From Caulobacter henricii (GTDB taxonomy: Bacteria > Pseudomonadota > Alphaproteobacteria > Caulobacterales > Caulobacteraceae): 64,000 nt of DNA. Below, one piece after another: positions 8,480 to 16,899 of the stretch. The notes beneath the pieces are model-generated. The model ran no database searches and had not been told where the DNA came from. It worked only from the letters and a program-made list of their open reading frames with translations. Location: assembly GCF_001414055.1 (NCBI RefSeq), contig NZ_CP013003.1:1-64000 (forward strand), written 5' to 3'. The position numbers and the translations under genes were made by a program. Position 1 is the stretch's first letter; each line of letters begins with the position of its first letter.

Positions 8480-8916
8480 TGCGACTGTTCGGTGAGGTTC
8501 TTAACGACCGTGTCGTCAAAGCGCGAGGTCTGCTGCGGGGTCAGCACCGTGCGCATCGCGATCACATGCTGGACGCTTTCTTTTTGAAGCGCGCCCATTG
8601 CCATATGAAAACGATCAATCGCCGCCTGTACCTTGGGCGTATAGCTGTGCTGTTCCTGGATGGCCTGGGCAAGTTCGGCGTTTGCGGCCCGCATCTCAGC
8701 TTCCAGCGTCAGGCGTTTGGCTGCGTACTGACGCTCCAAGCCATCAATGCGACGCTCCTGATCGGGTGTCAGATCAAGTTGTTCATGCACGAGCTGATGC
8801 AGCGGCGTGGTATGATGCATCCGGCGCACGACATATTGCCCGCCGCCCCAAGCCCCGATGGCTGCGGCCAAGGTCGACAGGACCAGTGTCAGGACGATGC
8901 TGCGGCTGATGCTCAC
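8476..8916 (-). CDS. Periplasmic metal sensor (CnrX/Spy-like, heavy-metal resistance family)
   Basis: A 146-residue protein with an N-terminal membrane anchor (about residues 6-28) and an all-helical periplasmic domain: LHQLVHEQLDLTPDQERRIDGLERQYAAKR, then a long amphipathic helix and a second TPQQ-containing segment. The twin LTP(D/E)Q-type hairpins and the HH...LH..VH metal-ligand candidates near residues 34-44 are characteristic of CnrX/NccX and the related CpxP/Spy fold. In the known system metal binding to CnrX releases the sigma factor from its membrane anti-sigma. The gene overlaps both neighbours by four bases (ATGA), indicating translational coupling. Confidence 0.72.
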   Translation of the reverse strand: MSISRSIVLTLVLSTLAAAIGAWGGGQYVVRRMHHTTPLHQLVHEQLDLTPDQERRIDGLERQYAAKRLTLEAEMRAANAELAQAIQEQHSYTPKVQAAIDRFHMAMGALQKESVQHVIAMRTVLTPQQTSRFDDTVVKNLTEQSQ

Positions 8917-9206
8917 CGTTCGCCCTCTAACAATGTCGATGGTGCGAGATGTGCAGCCACCGAAAAGGTGTTGAGTTGCTGCGGCGCTGCCACCGTGCTG
9001 GCGGCCGCCAACCCGCCCGCTGTGACACCCATGGCCAGGGCCAGGCTGACTGAGGCGACGCGGACGGGAGCCAGTGCAGCGCCGGCCTTCAAGTCAGCAC
9101 TGCGGCGCGCGATGCCGCGCGTCACGTCCCATTCCAGCCCGTCCAACGACCGGTCTAGCGGCCTAGCCGCCAGCCGGTCGATGAGGTCATCGATGTTCAA
9201 AGTCAT
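8913..9206 (-). CDS. Membrane anti-sigma factor (CnrY-like)
   Basis: A 97-residue protein beginning MTLNIDDLIDRLAARPLDRSLDGLEWDV, a short cytoplasmic helix suited to clamp a sigma factor, followed by a single hydrophobic segment (VRVASVSLALAMGVTAGGLAAAST) and a short periplasmic tail. This size and topology match CnrY-type anti-sigmas. ATG 9206 is preceded by GAAGGACC; the frame is open to 9236 but the added residues lack a ribosome site. First gene of the coupled anti-sigma/sensor/sigma operon. Sequence identity to CnrY is not claimed; assignment relies on topology and gene order. Confidence 0.65.
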   Translation of the reverse strand: MTLNIDDLIDRLAARPLDRSLDGLEWDVTRGIARRSADLKAGAALAPVRVASVSLALAMGVTAGGLAAASTVAAPQQLNTFSVAAHLAPSTLLEGER

Positions 9207-9241
9207 GTTCGGTCCTTCGCCCCGGAGGTGTCCCACTGACT

Positions 9242-9266
9242 ATACGCGGCAGAAACCCTTTATCCC
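9242..9266 (-). promoter_or_regulatory. Candidate ECF-sigma promoter of the cnrYXH-like operon
   Basis: Read on the minus strand, GGGAT is followed after exactly 15 bases by CGTATA, about 36 bases upstream of the anti-sigma ATG. The same GGGNT-N15-CGTATA layout precedes cusF and the acyltransferase gene, which suggests recognition by the sigma factor encoded in this operon (autoregulation). Inferred from motif recurrence only. Confidence 0.5.
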
Positions 9267-9340
9267 GCAAGTGTGGACCCCGCCCGAAAATGACGCTCGG
9301 CGCCATGCCCGCCGGCGCCAGTTTCAGATAGGCTGCGGCG

Positions 9341-9733
9341 TTATCCGCCGTGCTTGCGGATAAACATCTCCAGCTCGGCTTTGGCCTTCGTGTTTTCGTC
9401 GATCGTCGCCTGCGCCATACGTTTGGCTTCCGCGTCGTGGCCATGCTTGAGCAGCGATCGGCTCATCTCGATGGCGCCTTGATGGTGGACGATCATCTTC
9501 TTGGCCCACAGCACGTCAAAGTCGGAGGCCTTAACGGCCATCATCGCTTTGCTCATCCGCATCTCATCCATTTTCAGGGCGTCACGACCCATCTGGGCGT
9601 GGGCCTTCATGTCAGTCTTGGACATGTTCATGCCCTTCATGTCATGCCCGGCCATCGACTGAGCCGAAGCCCCGGTGGCGCCGGCCGCAGCCAAAAGGCT
9701 CCCGGCGCAAATCGCGGTCAAAATCAAACGCAT
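9341..9733 (-). CDS. Secreted DUF305 protein, Met/His-rich
   Basis: A 130-residue exported protein: signal peptide MRLILTAICAGSLLAAAGATGASA, then a Met-rich stretch (AGHDMKGMNMSKTDMKAHAQMGRD) and the DUF305 core with the paired IVHHQGAIEMSRSLLKHGHD and AKRMAQATIDENTKAKAELEMF. DUF305 proteins are ferritin-like helical proteins common in copper and silver resistance clusters; HH and Met residues suggest metal binding in the periplasm. ATG 9733 has GAAGGA upstream; the frame is open to 9799 but the extra residues would hide the signal peptide. A long AT-containing intergenic region lies upstream. Confidence 0.82.
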   Translation of the reverse strand: MRLILTAICAGSLLAAAGATGASAQSMAGHDMKGMNMSKTDMKAHAQMGRDALKMDEMRMSKAMMAVKASDFDVLWAKKMIVHHQGAIEMSRSLLKHGHDAEAKRMAQATIDENTKAKAELEMFIRKHGG

Positions 9734-10071
9734 CTCGAATTTTCCTTCAGACTGCTTGGCGAACCTGCACGTCACAATTGACGCGATCCGCCCGACCAAA
9801 ACAGTCCTCGAAACCTATTCGTTGCGTTGCGCGCGCAACTATATTCCAGACGCATGACAATCATTACTGCGCCGACGTCTTATGATTGATGAGTGGAGTG
9901 GTTTCACTATGCGATAGTTTGATCAATGCAATGGCGACCCGCCGGTATGGCAAGTTTGGGATAGACTAGCGCGCATTCTGGAAACCCTAGATCGAGCGTC
10001 AGGGAAGGCCAACGTCGAACCAAGGACCAGGCCGATGGTTGGCCGCACGGCGGCGGCCAACCATCTGAAGG
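9734..10071. other. Intergenic region with 14-bp perfect palindrome
   Basis: No gene is supported in this 338-base stretch. At 9826-9839 lies the perfect palindrome GTTGCGCGCGCAAC, followed by an AT-rich segment (TATATTCC, then ACAATCATTACTG). The palindrome is about 93-106 bases upstream of the DUF305 start and may be an operator for that leftward gene. The rest (9860-10071) shows no clear signal. Confidence 0.35.
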
Positions 10072-10416
10072 CTACTTTACCGACATCGCCACGATCTCTG
10101 TCGAAGCGCCCGTCGGCTTAAGTTTGAAATTGACGGCCTGTCCGACCTTGAACGGCTTGAGAACAGCCGGATCGGCCTTGAACTTCATGGTCATGGCCGG
10201 CCATTTTAGGGCGGGAATGGGCTGGTGCTGCAGCGTCACCACGCCGCTGGCCTTATCCAGACCCTTGATCACGCCTTGGCCGTCCACGGTCTTGGCCGCA
10301 GCAGGCATAGCGTCGTGCTTCATACCCGGCATGTCGCCCATCTTCATGTCCGATTGAGCCAAGGCGGGGCCAGTTAGGGCCAGGGCCAAAGCGGCTGCGG
10401 ATAGCAAGGTCTTCAT
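10072..10416 (-). CDS. cusF: Periplasmic Cu(I)/Ag(I) chaperone CusF
   Basis: A 114-residue exported protein (signal peptide MKTLLSAAALALALTGPALA) with a Met/His-rich linker and the CusF OB-fold: VDGQGVIKGLDKASGVVTLQHQPIPALKWPAMTMKF. His64, Trp72, Met75 and Met77 correspond to the CusF metal site in which Trp caps Cu(I) through a cation-pi contact. It hands Cu(I) to the CusCBA efflux complex, whose genes end about 100 bases upstream on the same strand. A candidate ECF promoter lies at 10472-10497, so it may be transcribed separately from cusCBA. Confidence 0.9.
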   Translation of the reverse strand: MKTLLSAAALALALTGPALAQSDMKMGDMPGMKHDAMPAAAKTVDGQGVIKGLDKASGVVTLQHQPIPALKWPAMTMKFKADPAVLKPFKVGQAVNFKLKPTGASTEIVAMSVK

Positions 10417-10471
10417 CGATGGTCGCTCCTGTAAGGCGGACGGGTCAGGGAGAACCCTTCACAGCAAAGGA

Positions 10472-10497
10472 TATACGCGCCGCCCCGCCAACACCCC
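10472..10497 (-). promoter_or_regulatory. Candidate ECF-sigma promoter of cusF
   Basis: On the minus strand GGGGT, a 15-base spacer and CGTATAT occur about 55 bases upstream of the cusF ATG. This is the same layout as the motif before the anti-sigma gene (GGGAT-N15-CGTATA). The two spacers differ in sequence but both are GC-rich next to the -10 (GCCG and GGCG). Confidence 0.5.
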
Positions 10498-10518
10498 TCA
10501 GGCGAAGCGATCGCACCG

Positions 10519-13500
10519 TCACGACCGGGGTCGCGCGGCGCGCCTCCGGCGGCGCTCGATGAGCAAATAGGCAGCTGGAATGACGAACATCGACAGCAGT
10601 GGCGCGCTGAGCATGCCGCCGATCATCGGCGCTGCGATGCGGCTCATCACCTCGGAGCCGGCGCCGTGGCCGACCAGGATCGGCAGCAGTCCGGCCAGGA
10701 TCACCGCCACGGTCATGGCCTTGGGCCGCACCCGCAGCAGCGCCCCGTCGCGGATGGCCTGGACGAGGTCGGCCTCCTTGATCGGGCCGCAGCGCTCGGC
10801 CAGGGCTTGCTTGAGATAGATCAGCATCACCACCCCGAACTCGGCCGAGACCCCCGCCAGAGCGATGAAGCCGACGCCGGTGGCCACCGACTGATTGAAG
10901 CCCAGCAGGTAGAGCGCCCAGAAGCCACCGGTCAGGGCGAAGGGCAGGGCGCCCATGATCAGGGCCGCCTCGTCCAAGCGACGGAAGGTGACGTAAAGCA
11001 GTACGAAGATAATCAGCAGCGTCGCCGGCACGACGATCTTCAACCGCTCCACCGCTCGCTGCAGATATTCGAACTGCCCCGAATAGCTGATGCTCACGCC
11101 GGCGACTGGCTTGATGTCTTTGGCCACCGCCCGCTGCAGATCGGCGACGACCGAAGACAGGTCGCGCCCGCGCACATCGACATAGACGAAGGTGGTCGGT
11201 CGCCCGTTCTCGCTCTTGAGCATCGGCGGCCCCTCGCTGATCGCCACCTGGGCCACCGTGCCCAGCGTGATCTGCTGCAGCGAGGGGGTAAGGATCGGGA
11301 GGACCCGCAGGGCTTCGAGGTCGCCGCGCACCTCGCGAGGATAACGCACGCTGATCGGATAACGGGCGAGGCCCTCGACGGTCTCGCCGACCATCTGGCC
11401 GCCGATCGCGCCCGAGACGATGGCCTGGACATCGGCGATGTTGAGACCGTAGCGACCAGCGGCGGCCCGGTCGATGCGGACATCGACATAGCGCCCGCCG
11501 GTCAGCCGCTCGGCCAAGGCCGAGCTGACCCCCGGCACGCTCTTGGCGACTTGGGCGATCTGCTGGGCGACGCGGTCGAGGTCATCAAGGTTGGCACCCG
11601 ACACCTTGACCCCGATTGGGCTCTTGATGCCAGTGGCCAGCATGTCGATGCGGTTGCGGATCGGCGGCACCCAAACGTTTGAAAGGCCCGGGACCGCCAC
11701 CGTGCGATCCAATTCCTCGACCAGCTTTTCGGGGGTCATGCCGGGGCGCCACTGGTTGCGCGGCTTAAAGCGGATGGTGGTCTCAAACATTTCCAGCGGA
11801 GCCGGATCGGTCGCCGATTCCGCTCGACCGGCCTTGCCGAACACGCTGTCGACCTCGGGCACTGTCTTGATCAACCGATCGGTCTGTTGAAGAAGCGCGC
11901 CGGCCTTGGCCGCCGACAAGCCCGGAAGGGCCGAGGGCATATAGAGCAGGTCGCCTTCATTCAAAGTCGGCATGAACTCACCGCCTAGCCGCGACAGCGG
12001 AATCAGGGTGGTGGCGAAGACCAGCGCGGCGATGACCAGCGCGGAGCGCGGACGCCCGAGCACCCAGTCCAGGGCCGGCGCATAGATCGCGCTCAGCAGC
12101 CGGTTGATGGGGTTGGCGGTCTCGGCGGGGATCCTGCCGCGGATCAGATAGCCCATCAGGACCGGGATCAGGGTGATCGACAGCAGGGCCGCCGCGGCCA
12201 TGGCGTAGGTCTTGGTGAAGGCCAGCGGGGCAAAGAGTCGCCCCTCCTGGCCCTGCAGGGTGAAGACCGGGATGAACGAGAAGGTGATGATCAGCAGGCT
12301 CAGGAACAGGGCAGGACCGACTTCCACGGCGGCGGCGGCGATCTCGTCCCAGCGTTCCTTGTCGCCGATCGTCTGGCCGGGATGATCGAGCGTCCAGCGC
12401 TCGAGATGTTTGTGCGCGTTCTCGATCATCACGACGGCCGCATCGACCATGGCCCCGACAGCGATAGCGATGCCGCCTAGAGACATGATGTTGGCGTTGA
12501 CCCCCTGGGCGCGCATGACGATGAAGGCGGCCAGGACGCCCAGCGGCAGGGCGATGATCGCCACCAGGGCCGAGCGCAGATGCCAAAGGAAGAGCGCGCA
12601 GACCAGGGCGACGACGATAAACTCCTCAAAAAGCTTGGACTTCAGATTGTCGATGGCGCGGTCGATCAAGCCGGAGCGGTCATAGGTGGTGACGATCTCC
12701 ACGCCTGGTGGCAGGGTGGTCTTGAGGGTCTTCAGCTTGTCCTGCACGGCCTTGAGGGCGGCGCGGGCGTCCTCGCCCGAGCGCAACACCACCACTCCTC
12801 CGGCGACCTCGCCCTTGCCGTTGAGCTCGGCGATCCCTCGGCGCATCTCCGGTCCGATCTGGATCGTGGCGACCTGGCCCAGGGTGATGGGCACGCCGCC
12901 GGCCGCGGTCTTGATTGGCACGGCGGCGAAGTCGGCCAGGCTGCTCAGATAGCCGCTGGCCCGGACCATGTATTCGGCTTCGGCCATTTCGACGACCGAG
13001 CCGCCGGCTTCCTGGTTGGCGCCGTTCAGCGCCTCGACCACGGCCTGGTGGGTGACGCCGTAGGCCGCTAATTTCTGCGGGTCGAGCACCACCTGGTACT
13101 GGCGGACCATGCCGCCGATGCTGGCCACCTCGGCCACCCCCGGCAGGGTCTTCAGCTCATAGCGCACGAACCAGTCCTGCAAGGACCGAAGCTGGCTGAG
13201 GTCATGGCGGCCGGTTCGGTCGACCAGGGCGTATTCGAAGATCCAGCCCACACCGGTGGCATCGGGACCGAGGGCCGGGCGGGCTCCGGCTGGAAGCCGG
13301 CTTTGCACCTGGCTCAGCGACTCCAGCACCCGCGAGCGCGCCCAATAGGGATCGGTCCCATCGGCGAACAGCACATAGACGAAGCTATCGCCGAAGAACG
13401 AATAGCCGCGCACGGTCTTGGCCCCCGGCACCGACAGCATGGTGGTGGCCAAGGGATAGGTGATCTGGTCTTCCACCAGACGCGGGGCCTGGCCCTGGGC

Positions 13501-13656
13501 CGGCGTGCGGATCACCACCTGGACGTCGGAGAGATCAGGCAGGGCGTCGAGCGGCGTCGCGCGCAGCGCCACAAGCCCGCCGGCCAGCAGGACCAGGGCG
13601 CCCAGCAGCACGAAGAAGCGGTTGGCCAACGACCAGCGGATGACGGCGGCGATCAA
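10519..13656 (-). CDS. cusA: HME-RND inner-membrane copper/silver efflux pump CusA
   Basis: A 1045-residue RND transporter of normal family length with 12 predicted membrane helices and two large periplasmic loops. Diagnostic segments include ATPLDALPDLSDVQVVIRT near the N-terminus, GGIAIAVGAMVDAAVVMIENAHKHLE in helix 4 (proton relay Asp and Glu), and NRIDMLATGIKSPIGVKVSG, containing a Met of the Cu/Ag-binding triad. It drives proton-coupled extrusion of Cu(I)/Ag(I) through the outer-membrane channel. Its start overlaps the cusB stop by four bases, so translation is coupled. The monovalent metal preference follows from the CusA family motifs. Confidence 0.93.
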   Translation of the reverse strand: MIAAVIRWSLANRFFVLLGALVLLAGGLVALRATPLDALPDLSDVQVVIRTPAQGQAPRLVEDQITYPLATTMLSVPGAKTVRGYSFFGDSFVYVLFADGTDPYWARSRVLESLSQVQSRLPAGARPALGPDATGVGWIFEYALVDRTGRHDLSQLRSLQDWFVRYELKTLPGVAEVASIGGMVRQYQVVLDPQKLAAYGVTHQAVVEALNGANQEAGGSVVEMAEAEYMVRASGYLSSLADFAAVPIKTAAGGVPITLGQVATIQIGPEMRRGIAELNGKGEVAGGVVVLRSGEDARAALKAVQDKLKTLKTTLPPGVEIVTTYDRSGLIDRAIDNLKSKLFEEFIVVALVCALFLWHLRSALVAIIALPLGVLAAFIVMRAQGVNANIMSLGGIAIAVGAMVDAAVVMIENAHKHLERWTLDHPGQTIGDKERWDEIAAAAVEVGPALFLSLLIITFSFIPVFTLQGQEGRLFAPLAFTKTYAMAAAALLSITLIPVLMGYLIRGRIPAETANPINRLLSAIYAPALDWVLGRPRSALVIAALVFATTLIPLSRLGGEFMPTLNEGDLLYMPSALPGLSAAKAGALLQQTDRLIKTVPEVDSVFGKAGRAESATDPAPLEMFETTIRFKPRNQWRPGMTPEKLVEELDRTVAVPGLSNVWVPPIRNRIDMLATGIKSPIGVKVSGANLDDLDRVAQQIAQVAKSVPGVSSALAERLTGGRYVDVRIDRAAAGRYGLNIADVQAIVSGAIGGQMVGETVEGLARYPISVRYPREVRGDLEALRVLPILTPSLQQITLGTVAQVAISEGPPMLKSENGRPTTFVYVDVRGRDLSSVVADLQRAVAKDIKPVAGVSISYSGQFEYLQRAVERLKIVVPATLLIIFVLLYVTFRRLDEAALIMGALPFALTGGFWALYLLGFNQSVATGVGFIALAGVSAEFGVVMLIYLKQALAERCGPIKEADLVQAIRDGALLRVRPKAMTVAVILAGLLPILVGHGAGSEVMSRIAAPMIGGMLSAPLLSMFVIPAAYLLIERRRRRAARPRS

Positions 13657-15179
13657 CGGCTTGCCTCCACGCGGCGAAGGCTGCGCACGGCGGAGCCGTC
13701 AGGACGTTGTTCGAAGCCGAAAGCCGCCTGATCGCCCGCCTTCAATCCCCGAGCCAGGCTCGGCGGGTCGAGCTTGAAGATCATGGTCATGGCCGGCCAG
13801 CCGATCGCGGGCACGGGGCCGTGGCTCAGGGTGATCGTGTCGGCGGTGATCTCTTCGACCCGCCCCTGCGCCTGCAAGAGCGACCTGGCGCCTTTGGGGA
13901 CGGGCTTCATCACCGGTGCGGCCGCTTCCATGGTCGGCCCGGTGGCCGCTTGGCTCGTCAGCGGCCGAGGTTCCAAGCCGGCCAGGCTGGCTTCGGAGTC
14001 GAGGAGGAACTGGCCCGAGGCCACGACCTGATCGCCGGCGCTGAGGCCGGCGAGGATTTCGCTGCGATCGCCGGCCTGGCGACCGACACTGATCTCGGCG
14101 GGCTGGTAGCGGCCGCCGCCCTGGGCCAGCATCACCAGGTCCCGCCGCCCGGTGCGGATTATGGCCTCGCTGGGGACGGTCAGGACTGGAGCGGCGTCAC
14201 CGGCAAGACTGGCCGTGGCGGACATGCCCGGCCGCAGCCGGCCGCCGCGATTGGACAGTTCGACCCGGACTTGCAGGGTGCGGCTGTCAGCCTGGGCGGC
14301 TGGCAGGATGGCGCTGACCCGGCCGCTGAAGGTCTCGCCGGGAAAGGCGGGCAACTGGGCCGAGACCGACTGGCCGATCCTGATCAGCCCAGCCTGGGTC
14401 TCGGGCGCCGACAGCGTCAGCCAAACGGTGGCCAGACCGCTGATCTGCGCCAAGCTCTGGGCCGAGGCCAAACTCATGCCGGCGCGGACATCCAGGGTCT
14501 GGATCACCCCGCCGATCGGCGCGCGCACCGTGGATGTCGTCTGAACCTTGCCGTCGTGCTCGACCGCGGCGATCAGGGATTGGCTCATGCCAAGCAAGGT
14601 CAAGCGCGAGCGGGCGGCGGCCGTCAGGCGCGGGTCGCCGATGCGCCGCACGGCCAGATATTCGGTCTGCGCGCCCGCCCACTCGGGGTTGAACAGGTCG
14701 GCGATGGGCGCGCCCGCCGCGATGATGTCGCCGGGGGCGTGGCCATAGACGCGCTGGACGAAGCCGGCGGTGCGGGTCTGGACGATGGCCAGATCGCGCT
14801 GGTTGAACTCGATCGATCCCGGAATCGCCAGGCCGGAGGCGAGCGACGTCATCTCGGCGCGGGCCAATCGCATGCCCAGGGTCTGAGCGCCGCGCGGATC
14901 GACGGCGACGCCGGGCGCGTTCGGCCCGGCGCCCTCGTCGGCGTAGCGTGGGACCAATTGCATGTCCATGAACGGCGACTTGCCCGGCTTGTCGAAGCGC
15001 TGGGCGGGGACCATCGGATCATACCAGTAGAGAACCTTGCGGCCAGGCACGTCGCCCGCGGCTGGGGCGGGCCCCTTGCGCCACTGGCCCAAACCATAGC
15101 CCCCGGCCGTGGCCAGAAGGGCGATGGCGGCGGCGCCCGCGATCAGGGATCGGGTCGAAAGGGTCGTGACGCGGCTCAT
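13653..15179 (-). CDS. cusB: RND periplasmic adaptor CusB with C-terminal CusF-like domain
   Basis: A 508-residue membrane-fusion protein. An N-terminal anchor (SLIAGAAAIALLATAGGYGLGQW) is followed by a heavy-metal-binding segment (LYWYDPMVPAQRFDKPGKSPFMDMQLVPRY), beta-barrel, lipoyl and hairpin domains, and, after about residue 425, a CusF-type domain (QGRVEEITADTITLSHGPVPAIGWPAMTMIF) with the His/Trp/Met/Met set. It links CusA to the outer-membrane CusC and can itself bind Cu(I). The frame is open to 15785, but that part is antisense to cusC; ATG 15179 overlaps the cusC stop by four bases. Confidence 0.92.
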   Translation of the reverse strand: MSRVTTLSTRSLIAGAAAIALLATAGGYGLGQWRKGPAPAAGDVPGRKVLYWYDPMVPAQRFDKPGKSPFMDMQLVPRYADEGAGPNAPGVAVDPRGAQTLGMRLARAEMTSLASGLAIPGSIEFNQRDLAIVQTRTAGFVQRVYGHAPGDIIAAGAPIADLFNPEWAGAQTEYLAVRRIGDPRLTAAARSRLTLLGMSQSLIAAVEHDGKVQTTSTVRAPIGGVIQTLDVRAGMSLASAQSLAQISGLATVWLTLSAPETQAGLIRIGQSVSAQLPAFPGETFSGRVSAILPAAQADSRTLQVRVELSNRGGRLRPGMSATASLAGDAAPVLTVPSEAIIRTGRRDLVMLAQGGGRYQPAEISVGRQAGDRSEILAGLSAGDQVVASGQFLLDSEASLAGLEPRPLTSQAATGPTMEAAAPVMKPVPKGARSLLQAQGRVEEITADTITLSHGPVPAIGWPAMTMIFKLDPPSLARGLKAGDQAAFGFEQRPDGSAVRSLRRVEASR

Positions 15180-16396
15180 GACGCGGTTCCGTAGGTCAGG
15201 TTGATCTTGGCGCTGTCGCGCGCGACGAGGGCTTGGCGGTCGAGGATCGAAAGCTTGGTCTCGGCCAGGTCGAGCAAGGCGCCGAGCACATCGCTCAAGC
15301 TGGCGCGCCCAGCGGCATAGCTGGCGGTCTCCAGGTCGGCGCGTTGCTGGGCCAGCGGCGCCAAGGTCTCTTGAGCGCGGGCCAACTGTTCGTGGTGCAT
15401 CTGGTGGTCGACGAGGTCGGTCTCCAGCGCGGCGAGCAATTGGCGTTCGCCCGCAGCCTTTTGACTTTCTGCTCCCCGGACCCTGGCGCTCTGTGCCGCG
15501 ATCAGCGGCTCGCGCCGGGCCTGGCCAAACAGCGGCAAGCCGAAGGTCACCCCGACCGACACCATGTCGCCATAGGCGCCGTCGCGCTTCTGGTAGGCGA
15601 GATCCCAACTGGTGTCGGGATGGGCTTCGGCACGCGCTTGGGCCAACTGGGCGCCGGCCGTCTGGCGCGCCGCATCCAGGGCACGAAGACCCGGATGGTC
15701 TGGCAGGCCGGCGCGCAGGGCCTCGGCGTTGATAATAAAGTCCGGAGCCGGCCCGATGGCCTGAGGTCCAGGCTCGCCTGTCCAACGGGTCAGTTCGGCG
15801 GCGGCGCGGGCCCTGTCGGCGAGCAGTTCGCTGCGTCGATCGGCCAGTGCGGCCAGCTTCTGTTGCGCCTCCAGGGCTTGGCCCGGACGAGCCTCTCCTG
15901 TGGTGACGGCGGCGGGCGCTGTGTCGCGCAGCGGTGTGATCGCCCGTTCGACCGCAGCCAGGGCGGCCAGCTTCTGGTCGGCGTAGTAGAGGTCGATCCA
16001 GGCCAGGGCTGCGGCCACTTGCGTCTCGCGCGCCGTCAGGGCCTGGCGGGCGCCGGCGGTCGTGACCTCCGCTCGGGCTGCCTGACGCGCGGCCTCGCGC
16101 TTGGCGGCGCTGGGCCGGTCCTGCATCAGGCCGATGCTGACCATGGTCATGCTGTCGCCGCCAAAGGTCCCGGCCGGTGGACCGGAGATCGGGAAATTGT
16201 CCAGGCCGACCCGCAGCTTAGGGTCGGGCAACCTGCCCGCCGCCTTGCCCTGGGACTTGGCCGCCTCGAGATCGGCCGCCGTCGCGGCCAGGGCCGGCGA
16301 TTGCAGGGCCAGCTCTTGGGCGGCGGTGAAGGTCAGCGGGCCGGCCTGGGCGGCGTTGGCCAGCCCAAGGCCCGCGAGAAGCAGGATAAGACGCAT
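15176..16396 (-). CDS. cusC: TolC-family outer-membrane efflux protein CusC
   Basis: A 406-residue outer-membrane channel with signal peptide MRLILLLAGLGLANAAQA and the long alpha-helical repeats of TolC proteins (LTFTAAQELALQSPALAATAADLEAAK; a second repeat with ALDAARQTAGAQLAQARAEA). The PDPKLRVGLDNFP and VSIGLMQDRP motifs are common in metal-efflux members. It forms the exit duct of the CusCBA pump. First gene of the overlapping cusC-cusB-cusA operon, with two small secreted proteins encoded further upstream on the same strand. Confidence 0.9.
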   Translation of the reverse strand: MRLILLLAGLGLANAAQAGPLTFTAAQELALQSPALAATAADLEAAKSQGKAAGRLPDPKLRVGLDNFPISGPPAGTFGGDSMTMVSIGLMQDRPSAAKREAARQAARAEVTTAGARQALTARETQVAAALAWIDLYYADQKLAALAAVERAITPLRDTAPAAVTTGEARPGQALEAQQKLAALADRRSELLADRARAAAELTRWTGEPGPQAIGPAPDFIINAEALRAGLPDHPGLRALDAARQTAGAQLAQARAEAHPDTSWDLAYQKRDGAYGDMVSVGVTFGLPLFGQARREPLIAAQSARVRGAESQKAAGERQLLAALETDLVDHQMHHEQLARAQETLAPLAQQRADLETASYAAGRASLSDVLGALLDLAETKLSILDRQALVARDSAKINLTYGTAS

Positions 16397-16538
16397 GAAA
16401 GAGTCCTGTCGGATCGTGCGAACGACGTCGGCGAAAAGGCCAAACGGGATGCCTCGGCGGAGCGTTTGCAGCCGCCCCGCCGAAGCCGGCCGTCCAGGCG
16501 GCGGGAGGGATCGCCCGCCGCCTGGGTTCAGCCGGTCC

Positions 16539-16775
16539 CTAGCCTTGGGGCGAGGCGGTGGCGGGCTCCGCCGCGCCGGCCTTGCGGGGCATCATTCCGC
16601 AGTAGGCCGGCATGTCGCAGATGCGGACCGCGGTGCGAAAGACGTCCTTGGGGTTGGACGGCGGGGCCCCCGTGCGCAGATGGCTGCAGGTGGGGAAGGT
16701 GGCGGCGAGGACGGCCGAGGCGCCGAAGGTCAGGCCGGCGGCCAGGGCGCCCAGGAGAGCGTGACGCAGGATCAT
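16539..16775 (-). CDS. Small secreted Cys-containing protein, unknown
   Basis: A 78-residue product with a clear signal peptide (MILRHALLGALAAGLTFGASAVLA), then a mature part of about 54 residues containing three Cys (TCSHLR, ICDMPAYCGM). ATG 16775 follows an AAGGAAC ribosome site. No family is recognised. Position between the small Met/Cys-rich gene and cusC suggests periplasmic metal binding, which is inference from context. Confidence 0.55.
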   Translation of the reverse strand: MILRHALLGALAAGLTFGASAVLAATFPTCSHLRTGAPPSNPKDVFRTAVRICDMPAYCGMMPRKAGAAEPATASPQG

Positions 16776-16899
16776 GGGATCGTTCCTTGAAATCGTGATC
16801 TGAAAAGCCCGCGAAGGGGCAAGCGACCGCGCCGTTCGACCGCGTGCGAAGACGCACGACGGCGGGCGCGAGAGCGTCAGACCGGCGGTTGGCCGGTCG

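Noticed and set aside
10666..11682. Plus-strand open frame opposite cusA
   Set aside because: Gln/Asp/His-rich low-complexity antisense frame without motif.
13707..15194. Long plus-strand open frame (about 495 codons) opposite cusB
   Set aside because: Gly/Ala/Arg/Asp-rich shadow of the high-GC cusB codons; no ribosome site or family pattern, and cusB is a certain gene.
15233..16798. Plus-strand open frame of about 521 codons opposite cusC
   Set aside because: Composition is that of a GC-rich antisense frame, and cusC is well supported on the other strand.
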